64,000 nt of DNA from an uncultured Clostridium sp. (GCA_937927335.1 CALBDU010000035.1:1-64000); one strand, 5' to 3'. Positions 1-9,220 are shown, counted from the first letter of the stretch. Translations and numbers: made by a program. The notes: generated by a model from the sequence alone, not told the origin.

Positions 1-72
1 ATTGGTATTTAGGCCCTTTAGCTTTGCGTCCTACACTTTCATGTAGTTTGCCATTATCGCTCGAAAGTTATT
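1..72 (-). promoter_or_regulatory. cyclic-di-GMP class I riboswitch, second copy of a tandem pair (cut by window edge)
   Basis: Read on the minus strand, this segment has the GEMM-I core: GGCAAAC, a hairpin capped by a GAAA tetraloop, then GGACGCAAAGC and a GGGCCTAAA receptor strand. About 70 nt match the copy at 135-205 with one visible mismatch. The 3' half of the aptamer, its expression platform and the regulated gene lie beyond position 1. The class is recognised from conserved bases, and ligand binding is family knowledge. Confidence 0.88.
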
Positions 73-94
73 ATAGTTAAGTACCTCAAACACG

Positions 95-120
95 CAAAAA
101 AACTTCCTTTTCGGGAACTG
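95..120 (-). terminator. putative expression-platform terminator between the tandem riboswitches
   Basis: On the minus strand, TTCC-CGAAAA-GGAA is followed by seven T residues, directly after the first aptamer. The stem is short, with four perfect pairs and a mismatch before one more pair, so it is weak. The loop bases CGAAAA could pair with TTTCG upstream of the aptamer core, which would make aptamer and terminator mutually exclusive. That pairing is inferred. Confidence 0.4.
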
Positions 121-206
121 GCTGCCATATACCAATTGGTATTTAGGCCCTTTAGCTTTGCGTCCTACACTTTCATGTAGTTTGCCATTTTCGCTCGAAA
201 GCTTTA
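118..206 (-). promoter_or_regulatory. cyclic-di-GMP class I riboswitch, first copy of a tandem pair
   Basis: This is the promoter-proximal, complete aptamer of the pair. On the minus strand the order is GGCAAAC, a hairpin with GAAA loop, GGACGCAAAGC, then CCTAAA...TATGG. The last pair is the classic 11-nt tetraloop receptor for the GAAA loop. GCT and AGC close helix P3. It is the first element transcribed from the promoter at 253-281, and transcription proceeds leftward out of the window. The controlled gene is not visible. Confidence 0.92.
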
Positions 207-208
207 GG

Positions 209-230
209 AAAATAACAAATTTGTTATTTT
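209..230. repeat. 22-bp perfect AT-rich palindrome upstream of the tandem riboswitches
   Basis: The sequence is a perfect 22-nt palindrome centred on AAATTT, lying between the riboswitch promoter (253-281) and the first aptamer. It falls within the predicted 5' end of the leader RNA. It could be a leader hairpin or a protein-binding dyad. It has no GC clamp, so it is a poor terminator for the exopolysaccharide operon. Confidence 0.5.
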
Positions 231-252
231 CTCAATGCATTTATTTAAATAT

Positions 253-281
253 AATATATCATTGAATGCGAATCATGTCAA
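253..281 (-). promoter_or_regulatory. sigma-A-type promoter for the tandem riboswitch transcript
   Basis: On the minus strand, TTGACA (276-281) is separated by 17 nt from TATATT (253-258). This puts the transcription start near 247, just ahead of the tandem riboswitches. The riboswitch gene therefore probably has its own promoter and does not depend on readthrough from the exopolysaccharide operon, which ends at 316. Confidence 0.7.
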
Positions 282-315
282 TAAATTTAAAATATTTTTT
301 TATTTAATTAAAATT

Positions 316-1395
316 TTACTTAAAATATCTGAAAACTGTTTTTACCTTAATCTTCAACTTCTCTGAAACTTTAGAAAGAAAAAATGATATAATACAAAGC
401 AAAACAACTGATCTTTTATAAATTAGTTTTATCATAATCTGTTCTAACTTTCCTTTGCTTTTATATATATATCCAAAATCATATTCTTTAAAACAATTTA
501 TCACAGTATAATTGTTTACAATACCTGAAACAGTACAAATCTTATTTTTCATACTGCAAGTATTATCTTTATCAAATATATATTTTATACTCCCTTGAAC
601 TTCTGTAAGGAAATTACCTGAAATTTTCTGATTTATGTCTACTGTATTCATGTTCCAAAGTTTGGCATATTGCTTTTTATATTCATATAATCTTAAAGAT
701 AATTTAAATGCATCTTTGCAATATTTTCTCGAAGCACTTTTCGGAATATCCCTACTATAGTGATAATAGTAATTTGGTAAAAAAAGTAATACTTTTGCAT
801 TGTTAAATATATCCATATTGAAAAAATAATCTTCCCTTAATGAAATATCAGAATTAAATTTAATTTTATTTTCTTCAATGAATGATTTTAAATAGATTTT
901 ATCATTAACAGAAGTAAAAAGCTCTCCTAATAGAAGTCGTCTACATACTTCTTGCTTTATTTCATCTCTTTTAAGCAGTACATTTGCTTTTACTGGATAT
1001 TCTGTTTTCCAAATAATTTTATTGTTATTCTCAAAACTAGTATTGCACGCCACAATATCACAACCGTATTTAATAGCTTCATTATAAAGGGACTTATACA
1101 TTTCTTCATCAACCCAGTCATCTGAATCCAAAAATGAAATATATTCACCTTTTGCTATTACTAGTCCAACATTTCTGGCTATACTTACTCCCTGATTCTT
1201 TTGATGTATACCTTTTACTCTTTGATCTCCCGCTGCAAAATCATCAACTATTCTTCCACTGTCATCACTGGATCCATCGTCAACAAGAATTATTTCAATA
1301 TTTTTTAAGCTTTGATTTAGAATTGAATTCACAGCTCTTGATAGATACTTTTCCGAATTATAGATAGGTACAATAACGCTTATACATGGTTTCAT
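316..1395 (-). CDS. family 2 glycosyltransferase (last gene of the exopolysaccharide operon)
   Basis: This is a GT-A fold glycosyltransferase that should transfer a sugar from a nucleotide-activated donor to the growing lipid-linked repeat unit at the cytoplasmic face. The N-terminal ISVIVPIYNSE strand, VDDGSSDD near residues 38-45 and the metal-binding DSDD near residues 90-93 are all present. A hydrophobic stretch near the C-terminus could anchor it to the membrane. Its start overlaps the stop of the upstream glycosyltransferase by 4 bp, which indicates translational coupling. Donor and acceptor cannot be read from the sequence. Confidence 0.88.
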   Translation of the reverse strand: MKPCISVIVPIYNSEKYLSRAVNSILNQSLKNIEIILVDDGSSDDSGRIVDDFAAGDQRVKGIHQKNQGVSIARNVGLVIAKGEYISFLDSDDWVDEEMYKSLYNEAIKYGCDIVACNTSFENNNKIIWKTEYPVKANVLLKRDEIKQEVCRRLLLGELFTSVNDKIYLKSFIEENKIKFNSDISLREDYFFNMDIFNNAKVLLFLPNYYYHYSRDIPKSASRKYCKDAFKLSLRLYEYKKQYAKLWNMNTVDINQKISGNFLTEVQGSIKYIFDKDNTCSMKNKICTVSGIVNNYTVINCFKEYDFGYIYKSKGKLEQIMIKLIYKRSVVLLCIISFFLSKVSEKLKIKVKTVFRYFK

Positions 1396-2438
1396 CTTTT
1401 ATTTCCCCTTGAATTAATGTATGCCAAAATAAACAATAAATTTATCATTTTGTATCTTGTAAATATTGAGAATATCCTTTGTTTAATAGGAAGCTTATAA
1501 ATTGGATATTCTCTTAATACATCCTTCAATAAGCTATCAGAGCATATTTTGTATATGTTTTTTTTTGTATTTTTTAATCCACTTTCTTTACAATTATCCA
1601 CTTCCTGCATAATACATACTCTTGAATTTGCTATAAATGTTCTGTCTACATTTAGCTTGGCTTGATCTTTAATATCAAGAAATTGAATTCTCCTAGTTAT
1701 TTCCTCATAAAGAATCTTGCATTTTTGAAAGCGGTTTCCTTTGTAGGACTTTGTCAAGGATGTAACATTTTCACAGTAATAATATAATGGATCAGGTATT
1801 ATAGCTGCTCTTTTAGATTTAGAAAAATAATCTATATTGAATAATGCGTCTTCTGAGATATATTCTCTCTCTGAATAAAACCTTATGTTGTTTTCAGTGA
1901 TTATCTTTTTCGAATATATTCCCATCCAAGAAGACATACCAATAAAATCGTCCTTTGGATAATCCGGTGGTGCTCCAAGCATATTTGCAAGTATATCCTT
2001 TAAAACTGCATCCTCAGTATAAATACCTTTATTCATTGGATTACTATATGCCAATATAATATTGTCATTAATTACTCTGTTAAAGCCGCATAAACAAACA
2101 TCAGCATGATTTTTTTCTGCTTCATTATATAATATATTATACATTTCCAATGAAACAAAATCATCTGAATCCACAAATGCAATATATTTGCCTAGTGCTG
2201 TCTCTATACCACTATTTCTTGCAAAGCCTAAACCCCCATTAGCTTTATGTATAACACGAATACGATTGTCTTTTCCGGCATAAGCATCGCAAATTATTCC
2301 GCAATTGTCCGGCGATCCGTCATCCACTAATATAATTTCAACATCTTTGAAAGTTTGATTAATTAGACTTTCAATGCACCTATTAAGATATTTTTCCACC
2401 TTGAAAACCGGCACTATTATACTAATTTTCGCCATCAT
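1392..2438 (-). CDS. family 2 glycosyltransferase
   Basis: This is a second GT-A glycosyltransferase with the same architecture as its downstream neighbour: ISIIVPVFKVE at the N-terminus, VDDGSPDN near residues 38-45 and DSDD near residues 90-93. Its start overlaps the end of the polymerase-like gene by 17 bp and is preceded by GGAGGT. There are two adjacent ATG codons, so the first residue is uncertain by one. It probably adds one sugar of the exopolysaccharide repeat. The specific sugar is unknown. Confidence 0.88.
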   Translation of the reverse strand: MMAKISIIVPVFKVEKYLNRCIESLINQTFKDVEIILVDDGSPDNCGIICDAYAGKDNRIRVIHKANGGLGFARNSGIETALGKYIAFVDSDDFVSLEMYNILYNEAEKNHADVCLCGFNRVINDNIILAYSNPMNKGIYTEDAVLKDILANMLGAPPDYPKDDFIGMSSWMGIYSKKIITENNIRFYSEREYISEDALFNIDYFSKSKRAAIIPDPLYYYCENVTSLTKSYKGNRFQKCKILYEEITRRIQFLDIKDQAKLNVDRTFIANSRVCIMQEVDNCKESGLKNTKKNIYKICSDSLLKDVLREYPIYKLPIKQRIFSIFTRYKMINLLFILAYINSRGNKR

Positions 2439-3837
2439 TTACCTCCGAGCCTAAAGCATCAATTAATGCCCCATTCCTATACAGGGCAAATGGCATGGAT
2501 AAAAAGAAATAAACCAGGTAGCCCGCCTCGGTTCTTAGTGTGCTGTTATATATCAAAAGCATGCAGCTAATCACAGCGAAAACCTGAGTCATCACACAAT
2601 AGCTTAAATACTCATGCCTTTCCTTTCTAATTCTAAAACAAGCCGCTGCTGTGGATATAAAAAATACAGCTACGCAACACAAACCAATCCATCCAGTTTC
2701 AATTAGCAGAAAAGCCTGGGACAGCCATGTATAATGGAGATAATTACCATAGTCAATATAAAAATTGCTTGTAAACACCTCCACTTGAGAGATTTCAGCA
2801 CTTCCCAGCCCCAGGCCGAATAGCAGTCTGTATAAATCCCCGCTTAAAAACATGTCAGTAACCCTTTTCGCTGCACTGAACCTGCCAAGATCAGTGGAGG
2901 AAGCATAGTTCTGCCCAGAGGAAATAATTTTATCAATTCTGAAAAAGTTCTGCCAACTTGGAAAAATTGTATAGAAAAACTGTATTCCGAAATAAACTCC
3001 AGCAGCACATGATATCAGTATAAGCACCGTCTTTCTACTTGGCTTGAAAAACAATACAAGACACAGCACAATAGCTGCTACTTCAATATAAAACACCTTA
3101 AGTTCGCCAATGGCAGATATATAAACATTGGTGAAAATTGTGAACACTACCTGCCAGGCAGGCAGCCTTTGGTATATGAATCTCACTACTGTAATTACAG
3201 TAGTTATACATATAAAAACATTAAGATATATGTTAACCCCGACATTTGTGCCGAATATCCCCCCCAGGTTATCAACACTGTAATGCTGAATATTGTATTG
3301 ATATAGGCAGAATAATAAGTTTATAACTGAAATATACATTATTGAATTTATTATGAAATCAATATCCTTTTTCTTGAGCAGCACTGCACATCCAAAGAAA
3401 AAACCATAAAATCTGAAATTATTCCTTATGCCCCATAAAAAAAGCAATATGGACTGACCATTTATCATAAGTCCTGCTACAGTTGTGAAAAAAAATATTA
3501 TAACTATGACCATCGGCAGCTTTATATTGGAGCTGCCCTTTTCCTCACAAAGCCTTTTCAATGCAGCAATTACAATACATATGGTTATTATATCCGTTAA
3601 GTAATTGGCGGCCGAAGGCACTCCAAGAGTTCCGATGGCGAATTTAACAAAAAGATTATAGAAAACCTGAAAATAAATAAGTCTTACCGGACTTTTCATG
3701 AGGTAGTATAATAAAAACATCCCAGCAACAGCCGCACATAAAAAAATCAGGTAATCCTTATAAATCACTGCTGCAAGAAGAAGCATAAAATCAAATAAAA
3801 CTATAAAGGTAAATTTATAATTACGCAATATGACCAT
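2422..3837 (-). CDS. O-antigen polymerase/ligase-like membrane protein (Wzy candidate)
   Basis: This 471-residue protein is hydrophobic through most of its length, with roughly ten or more membrane segments and one larger extracytoplasmic loop in the C-terminal half. That layout is typical of the Wzy/WaaL superfamily, which polymerises or ligates undecaprenyl-linked repeats outside the membrane. The start has AGGAGG four bases upstream and overlaps the end of the upstream GT4 gene. It is the only polymerase candidate in an operon that already has a flippase, Wzz and an initiating transferase. The assignment rests on topology and context. Confidence 0.75.
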   Translation of the reverse strand: MVILRNYKFTFIVLFDFMLLLAAVIYKDYLIFLCAAVAGMFLLYYLMKSPVRLIYFQVFYNLFVKFAIGTLGVPSAANYLTDIITICIVIAALKRLCEEKGSSNIKLPMVIVIIFFFTTVAGLMINGQSILLFLWGIRNNFRFYGFFFGCAVLLKKKDIDFIINSIMYISVINLLFCLYQYNIQHYSVDNLGGIFGTNVGVNIYLNVFICITTVITVVRFIYQRLPAWQVVFTIFTNVYISAIGELKVFYIEVAAIVLCLVLFFKPSRKTVLILISCAAGVYFGIQFFYTIFPSWQNFFRIDKIISSGQNYASSTDLGRFSAAKRVTDMFLSGDLYRLLFGLGLGSAEISQVEVFTSNFYIDYGNYLHYTWLSQAFLLIETGWIGLCCVAVFFISTAAACFRIRKERHEYLSYCVMTQVFAVISCMLLIYNSTLRTEAGYLVYFFLSMPFALYRNGALIDALGSEVNDGEN

Positions 3838-5065
3838 TTAACCTCCTATAAATCAGATCCTCATAAATTCCAATAATTTTTTTATAGTAAGTTTCCTTGT
3901 TGTAAATTTTTTCAATATAAGCTCGGGAATTTATCCCGTACGTGTCAATCACACCTTTATCACTGAAAAGCTGGCTGATTTTATCTGAAAGCTCCATGAC
4001 ATTCAGAGGTTCGAAAACCAGTCCGGTTTCTTTGTCCCTAACCAGCTCTGGAATTCCTCCGATGTTTGAGGCTATAACGGGCTTACCCATTGCCATGGCT
4101 TCCAAAATAGAGTATGGAGCATTTTCATACCATACTGAAGGCACCACAACAAACCTGGAGTTTCCTATTATGTCGGATAATTCTGTTTTTGATTTGTAGC
4201 CTAGGAAATTAATTTTTTTGTCCATCCCCATGTCTTTAACATTATCCTTCAACTTTTGTTCCAAGGGTCCCGTGCCAATAATTTTCAGTTCTGCATCCAC
4301 ATATGCAGCTGCCTCAATAAGGGTTTTCACACCTTTTTCACTAGAAAGCCTTCCAAAATAAGAATAGTAGCTTTCATAACCTTGATGATATCCAATCTTA
4401 TCCTCATCAATAAAATTAGGAAGATGTACAATCCTACTGCTATCTATTCCAAAATCCATAAATATCTCCCTGTAAAAATTGCTAGGTGTTATGATCATAT
4501 CTACTATATCATAGCTTTTCAGGAGCTTGTGAAAATATGCCTCCGCAGTCTCCACAGCGCTTCCGGCCAAGGAACCCTTGACGCACCGGTTCTTAATGCA
4601 TTTATAGTACCTTTCACCTCTGCATTGCTGGCAAATCTCACCTGAATCAAGTAGCATCTTATAATTTGGACAAATCATCTTAAAATCATGGGCTGTATAT
4701 ACCACTGGAATATTGTATTTCTTAAAAACCCCAAGTATGGAAGGTGATAACTGGTGCTGGAATATATTGAGGTGGGCAATATCAGGCTTATACCGCAATA
4801 TCAGTTTTTCAATCTTATTCCGTGCCTCGAAGGAATAAATAAGTTTGGCAGCGAGCCTAACCTTCTCCAATATGGATTTGCTTTCATTATAATCAATATT
4901 TTCCACAAAATATTCAGAATATGGACTTGGTAGGTTTAGGGAATCCTTCATGGAAAATTCCAAAACCTCATGGCCATGCTCCTGGAGAACGGACTTCAAG
5001 CTAAAATAATAGGTTTCACTGCCCCCCTTCAAATAGTGAAACTTATTAACCATTAATATCTTCAT
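3821..5065 (-). CDS. family 4 glycosyltransferase
   Basis: This is a GT-B fold retaining glycosyltransferase. The N-terminal acceptor domain begins MKILMVNKFHYLKGGSETY, with the glycine-rich loop of GT4 enzymes. The C-terminal donor domain carries the E-x7-E type motif (SVWYENAPYSILEAMAMGKPV). A cysteine cluster near residues 130-165 (CPNYK, CQQC, KCIKNRC) is often seen in this clostridial subgroup. The gene overlaps both neighbours by a few bases inside the exopolysaccharide operon. The sugar transferred is not known. Confidence 0.88.
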   Translation of the reverse strand: MKILMVNKFHYLKGGSETYYFSLKSVLQEHGHEVLEFSMKDSLNLPSPYSEYFVENIDYNESKSILEKVRLAAKLIYSFEARNKIEKLILRYKPDIAHLNIFQHQLSPSILGVFKKYNIPVVYTAHDFKMICPNYKMLLDSGEICQQCRGERYYKCIKNRCVKGSLAGSAVETAEAYFHKLLKSYDIVDMIITPSNFYREIFMDFGIDSSRIVHLPNFIDEDKIGYHQGYESYYSYFGRLSSEKGVKTLIEAAAYVDAELKIIGTGPLEQKLKDNVKDMGMDKKINFLGYKSKTELSDIIGNSRFVVVPSVWYENAPYSILEAMAMGKPVIASNIGGIPELVRDKETGLVFEPLNVMELSDKISQLFSDKGVIDTYGINSRAYIEKIYNKETYYKKIIGIYEDLIYRRLNGHIA

Positions 5066-6069
5066 TTTATCACCTGTGCCTTATTTGCATTTTCCAAATA
5101 CCAATTTACAGTTTTTATAATGCCGGTATCAAAACCGGTTTTGGGAAGCCATCCCAGTTCTGTCCTAATCTTTGACGAATCTATGCCGTACCTTCTGTCA
5201 TGGCCCTTTCTGTCTTCCACAAACATAATAAGCCTATTGTTTATTTCATCATCTATATCATTTAGACAGCAAATTATTTTGTGAACAATTTGGAGGTTTG
5301 TTCTTTCATTGCTTCCTCCAATATTATAAACCTCACCGATTTTTCCTATATTGATAACCAGATCAATCGCACTGCAGTGATCCTCCACATACAGCCAGTC
5401 CCGGATATTCATGCCGTCACCATAAACAGGTAGCTCCTGATGCAGGAGACATTTTGTTATCAGCATTGGAATCAATTTTTCAGTCAGTTGATGAGGGCCG
5501 TAATTATTTGAGCATCTTGTGATATTTGTAGGAAGTCCGTATGTATCATGCCATGCTGTCACCATTAAATCTGCAGCTGCCTTGCTTGCAGAATATGGAC
5601 TATGAGGATTCAATGGTGTTGACTCTGTAAACAGCCCAGTATTGCCAAGAGATCCATAGACCTCATCTGTAGATATCTGAACGAATTTTTTTCCCGGCTT
5701 AAATCCTGATTCTTTACTCCATGCCTTAAGGGCAGCATTCAGCAAAGCAACAGTGCCTTCCACATTTGTTTTCACAAAGACCTCTGGAGATGTGATACTC
5801 CTATCTACATGGCTTTCTGCGGCAAAATTAACTATATAGTCAATATCATAATTTTTAAATAGCTTTTCCATTAGCTCCATATGGCATATGTCTCCATGAA
5901 CAAATATATATTCGCTGCTATCCCTTAACTCAGTTAAATTATTCAAATTGCCTGCATAGGTGAGCTTGTCACAGTTGATAATCCTTATATCCTTATATTT
6001 AGAAAGCATATATATAATGAAATTAGAGCCAATGAAACCTGCTCCGCCTGTAACCAAGTATGTTTTCAT
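5062..6069 (-). CDS. rfbB: dTDP-glucose 4,6-dehydratase
   Basis: It converts dTDP-glucose to dTDP-4-keto-6-deoxyglucose. This short-chain dehydrogenase fold enzyme has GGAGFIGSN at residues 8-16 for NAD binding, STDEVYG, and the catalytic YSASK. At 335 residues it has the usual RmlB length. It lies directly downstream of the thymidylyltransferase gene. No rfbC or rfbD (epimerase and reductase for rhamnose) is present in the window, so the product may instead feed the aminotransferase at 10228-11316. Confidence 0.93.
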   Translation of the reverse strand: MKTYLVTGGAGFIGSNFIIYMLSKYKDIRIINCDKLTYAGNLNNLTELRDSSEYIFVHGDICHMELMEKLFKNYDIDYIVNFAAESHVDRSITSPEVFVKTNVEGTVALLNAALKAWSKESGFKPGKKFVQISTDEVYGSLGNTGLFTESTPLNPHSPYSASKAAADLMVTAWHDTYGLPTNITRCSNNYGPHQLTEKLIPMLITKCLLHQELPVYGDGMNIRDWLYVEDHCSAIDLVINIGKIGEVYNIGGSNERTNLQIVHKIICCLNDIDDEINNRLIMFVEDRKGHDRRYGIDSSKIRTELGWLPKTGFDTGIIKTVNWYLENANKAQVIK

Positions 6070-6090
6070 AACCTATCCGCCTCCTTATTA

Positions 6091-6990
6091 CTATAATGAT
6101 GCTGCGGTTTCTGCGGCAATATCCTGGGACTCATCTGCAATATTAAGAAGGTATTTACCATAGTCCACCTTGCTCAAGGGTTCTGCCAGCTTGATCAGCT
6201 GAGCCCTGGTGATGTAGCCCTTTCTATAGGCAATTTCCTCAAGACATGCCACATAAAGCCCTTGCCTTGTCTGCACCGCTTCCACAAAATTTGCGGCAGC
6301 CAGAAGCCCCCTATGGGTTCCAGTATCTAGCCATGCCATTCCTCTGCCAAGGATTTCAGCATGCAGCTTTTTTCTTTTAAGATATTCATTGTTTACAGAA
6401 GTGATCTCCAGCTCTCCTCTCATTGAAGGCTTAATCAAGCTTGCTATTTCTATCACACTGTTATCATAAAAGTATAAACCAGGCACTGCGTAGTTGGACT
6501 TTGGATTTTTAGGTTTTTCTTCAATTGATACCACATCCCCAAGATCATCAAATTCTACAATTCCAAATTCCTCGGGATTGCTTACGTGATACCCGAATAT
6601 GGTGGCTCCATCTCTGACGTATGCCCTTTCTAGCCTTCCTGTTAAACCGTAGCCATAAAAAATATTATCACCTAAAACCAAAGCAACCTTATCTCCCCCT
6701 ATAAAGCTCCGACCTAATATAAAAGCCTCCGCGACACCGCGAGGCTCAGACTGTACTGTATAGCACAGCTTCAATCCAATTTCACTACCGTCTCCAAGGA
6801 GTTCCTTAAAGGAGCCAATATCCCTGGGAGTAGATATTATCAGTATTTCCCTAATTCCAGCCAACATCAATACTGATAATGGATAATATATCATTGGCTT
6901 ATCGTATACTGGTAAAATTTGTTTTGACACAGATTTTGTTACAGGATATAGTCTTGTGCCTGATCCTCCTGATAACAATATTCCTTTCAT
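6091..6990 (-). CDS. rfbA: glucose-1-phosphate thymidylyltransferase
   Basis: It makes dTDP-glucose from dTTP and glucose-1-phosphate, the first step of dTDP-deoxysugar synthesis. The nucleotide-binding loop GGSGTRLYPVT lies near residues 8-18, followed by KQILPVYDKPMIYYPLS, and the later EEKP motif is present. At 299 residues it has the normal RmlA length. It sits 21 bp upstream of rfbB and downstream of the initiating transferase, so donor synthesis and polymer initiation are co-transcribed. Confidence 0.94.
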   Translation of the reverse strand: MKGILLSGGSGTRLYPVTKSVSKQILPVYDKPMIYYPLSVLMLAGIREILIISTPRDIGSFKELLGDGSEIGLKLCYTVQSEPRGVAEAFILGRSFIGGDKVALVLGDNIFYGYGLTGRLERAYVRDGATIFGYHVSNPEEFGIVEFDDLGDVVSIEEKPKNPKSNYAVPGLYFYDNSVIEIASLIKPSMRGELEITSVNNEYLKRKKLHAEILGRGMAWLDTGTHRGLLAAANFVEAVQTRQGLYVACLEEIAYRKGYITRAQLIKLAEPLSKVDYGKYLLNIADESQDIAAETAASL

Positions 6991-7012
6991 AGAATATCAC
7001 CCACCTTTAAAC

Positions 7013-7657
7013 CTATCTAGCTCCATCATCTCCAAACAAAACTGCCATTGTTTTAATAATGAGCTTAATATCAACCCAAGTGTTCCTCTCTTCTATGTAC
7101 TTCATATCAAGCAGCATCCAGTCCTCAAAATCAATATTACTCCTGCCCATAACCTGCCAATAACAGGTTAAACCAGGCTTTGCCATAAACTTCTTTTTTT
7201 GTTCCTTGGTAAACTTTTCAACTTCTCTTGGAAGGTTAGGTCTTGGTCCTACCAGAGACATTTCACCCTTAAGAATATTAAACAGCTGCGGTAGCTCATC
7301 AAGGCTAGTTTTTCTTAAGAATCTTCCAATGTTTGTTATCCTTGGATCATTTCTCATTTTAAACATCGGTCCAGACATCTCGTTGTTATGCTTAATCGCA
7401 TCTAGCCTGTCCTCCGCATCTGCACACATCGTCCTGAATTTATACATTTTAAAATGCTTTTCATTAAGGCCTATCCGTTCCTGCTTAAATATGACAGGAC
7501 CTTGGGAATCAAGCTTAATTAAAACTGCAATAACAAATAAAAGGGGCATGAATATTATAAGCGAAAATAGAGAAAAGGTCACATCTATCAAACGCTTAGT
7601 AATAAAATAAAATGTACTTTTTCCTACTCCGTTACAGATATTCTCTGACTTTATCAT
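7013..7657 (-). CDS. undecaprenyl-phosphate sugar phosphotransferase (initiating transferase)
   Basis: This protein should start repeat-unit assembly by moving a sugar-1-phosphate to undecaprenyl phosphate. It has one N-terminal hydrophobic hairpin (about residues 20-45) followed by the bacterial sugar transferase domain, with KRLIDV, GPVIFKQERIG, FRTM and LRKTSLDELPQLFNIL. That is the short WbaP/EpsL-type form of about 214 residues. I chose the ATG at 7657 because GGAGGGGG lies just upstream. An upstream in-frame extension to 7684 has no comparable ribosome site. Confidence 0.9.
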   Translation of the reverse strand: MIKSENICNGVGKSTFYFITKRLIDVTFSLFSLIIFMPLLFVIAVLIKLDSQGPVIFKQERIGLNEKHFKMYKFRTMCADAEDRLDAIKHNNEMSGPMFKMRNDPRITNIGRFLRKTSLDELPQLFNILKGEMSLVGPRPNLPREVEKFTKEQKKKFMAKPGLTCYWQVMGRSNIDFEDWMLLDMKYIEERNTWVDIKLIIKTMAVLFGDDGAR

Positions 7658-7680
7658 TTTACCCCCTCCATTTAAAATAA

Positions 7681-8400
7681 TCACCTGAGTTTTCTTCTTT
7701 TTCTCCTGTCATGCTTGCTGTCGCTATCATAATAGTAGTTGCTGTAACGATCAAAATAACCCTTTTCTGAAAGCTTTACCTTATTTAAAATAACGCCAAG
7801 TATCCTTGAATTAACTTTTTCCAATAGCTCCTTTGCCTTAACAGCAGCATCTCTGTCTACCTCTGATGACGATGCCACTAGAATTACACCGTCAGAATAA
7901 CCAGATAAAAGCTGTGCATCTGTCACCATCAGCACCGGAGGAGTATCTAAAATTATATAGCTGAAGTCCTCCCTAAGTTTCTCAATAAAGCTGTGCATCT
8001 TTTCTGAAGCAAGAAGCTCAGAAGGATTTGGGGGATGAGTGCCTGTGGTTATTATATATAAATCCTTGATATCTGTTTCATTTAATATATCTTCATAACT
8101 GCATTGTTCCGCTAGTATGTCAGATAAGCCCTTTGAATTTGAAACTTGAAATATCTTATGCTGTCTTGACTTTCTCTGGTCGCAATCTATTAATATAGTT
8201 CTATTTCCCGATTCCGCAAGCACTACTGCAAGGTTTGCGGCAATTGTGGATTTACCTTCTCCCGGCACACTGCTGGTTACCACCATAACCTGTACCTTCT
8301 TATCTATTGATGAAAACTGAATGTTAGTTCTTAAGGTTCTATAAGCCTCTGATACCGGTGATCTTGAGTCTAAAACCGTAATCAGGTTTAATTTGCCCAT
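7681..8400 (-). CDS. bacterial tyrosine autokinase of the CpsD/YwqD type
   Basis: This cytoplasmic BY-kinase regulates polysaccharide chain length together with its membrane partner at 8427-9107. Walker A (VPGEGKST, about residues 45-52), Walker A' (ILIDCDQ, near 70) and Walker B (IILDTPP) are visible. The C-terminus is a tyrosine-rich tail (YFDRYSNYYYD), the expected autophosphorylation cluster. The split kinase and transmembrane adaptor arrangement is typical of Firmicutes. No matching CpsB-type phosphatase gene was seen in the window. Confidence 0.92.
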   Translation of the reverse strand: MGKLNLITVLDSRSPVSEAYRTLRTNIQFSSIDKKVQVMVVTSSVPGEGKSTIAANLAVVLAESGNRTILIDCDQRKSRQHKIFQVSNSKGLSDILAEQCSYEDILNETDIKDLYIITTGTHPPNPSELLASEKMHSFIEKLREDFSYIILDTPPVLMVTDAQLLSGYSDGVILVASSSEVDRDAAVKAKELLEKVNSRILGVILNKVKLSEKGYFDRYSNYYYDSDSKHDRRKRRKLR

Positions 8401-8426
8401 TATATCACTCCACTTCCTTGATATAT

Positions 8427-9107
8427 TTATGTCTCCTTAGGGATAACTCCAATTACAGGCAGTCCAAGATATTTTTCAACATCATCCTCATTTTTGATAG
8501 TTCTATCCATTTCTTCAAGCATATAAGCCAGCGCTGTAGATATAAACAGCCCTAAAAGCGAGGCTAATGCAATATTCAGCTTCTTTCTTGGCTTAGCTGG
8601 TTTCTTGGGAAATGCTGCATCATCCATAACCTGGATATCCCCCCCAGTAGGAAATACTCTTTTTGATTCGTCAATAAAAGCAGTAGTCATAGCATTTACT
8701 ATACTGACTGCCTGCTGAGCATTACGGTTCTCTGCCTTTATATAAAGGAACTGTGTTCCTTCCTTGGTACTGATTGTAACATTATTCTGAAGATCTTCAA
8801 CTGAAATATAGAATGACAATTTAGATTGGGCGCTTTCAGCCACAGACCTAGACTGGGCTATTACGCTATAGGTTTTTGCAAGATTCTGGTACATGATTAT
8901 ATCATTGAACTGCTGAGACTTTTCTACAGGCTGAGGTTTGCCAACAATTAAGCTGGTCTGGGCCTCATATGTGGGTTTAATAACATAAAAGCTCAGTATT
9001 CCTGAGGTTAAACCACATATTATGGTAATACCGATGATTAAGAGGATCCTTTTTTTAATGATGAAATATATATCGCGTAAGCCCAAAGAAGAAGTTTTCT
9101 CTTCCAT
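8427..9107 (-). CDS. Wzz/CpsC-type chain-length regulator and BY-kinase adaptor
   Basis: This membrane protein of about 226 residues has a transmembrane helix near each end, with an extracytoplasmic loop between them. The proline-rich FPKKPAKPRKK segment before the second helix is diagnostic of Wzz proteins. The cytoplasmic C-terminal tail should activate the adjacent kinase. I chose the ATG at 9107 because GGAGGTG stands a few bases upstream. The in-frame extension to 9173 lacks a convincing ribosome site. Confidence 0.9.
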   Translation of the reverse strand: MEEKTSSLGLRDIYFIIKKRILLIIGITIICGLTSGILSFYVIKPTYEAQTSLIVGKPQPVEKSQQFNDIIMYQNLAKTYSVIAQSRSVAESAQSKLSFYISVEDLQNNVTISTKEGTQFLYIKAENRNAQQAVSIVNAMTTAFIDESKRVFPTGGDIQVMDDAAFPKKPAKPRKKLNIALASLLGLFISTALAYMLEEMDRTIKNEDDVEKYLGLPVIGVIPKET

Positions 9108-9220
9108 TGAAAACACCTCCGCCCCTTTTTTATAAATTTTAATTTCATTCAAATATTCGGCAACATTTACCATATTTTATAACATTTTATCATCTTTTGT
9201 CCTTCAAGTAAAGATGGTAA

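Noticed and set aside
206..315. A terminator for the exopolysaccharide operon at the 209-230 palindrome
   Set aside because: The stem has almost no GC pairs and lies within the predicted leader of the riboswitch transcript, so it was listed only as a palindrome.
1134..1367. Plus-strand open frames inside minus-strand glycosyltransferase and core genes throughout the window
   Set aside because: They are antisense shadows without ribosome sites or recognisable domains.
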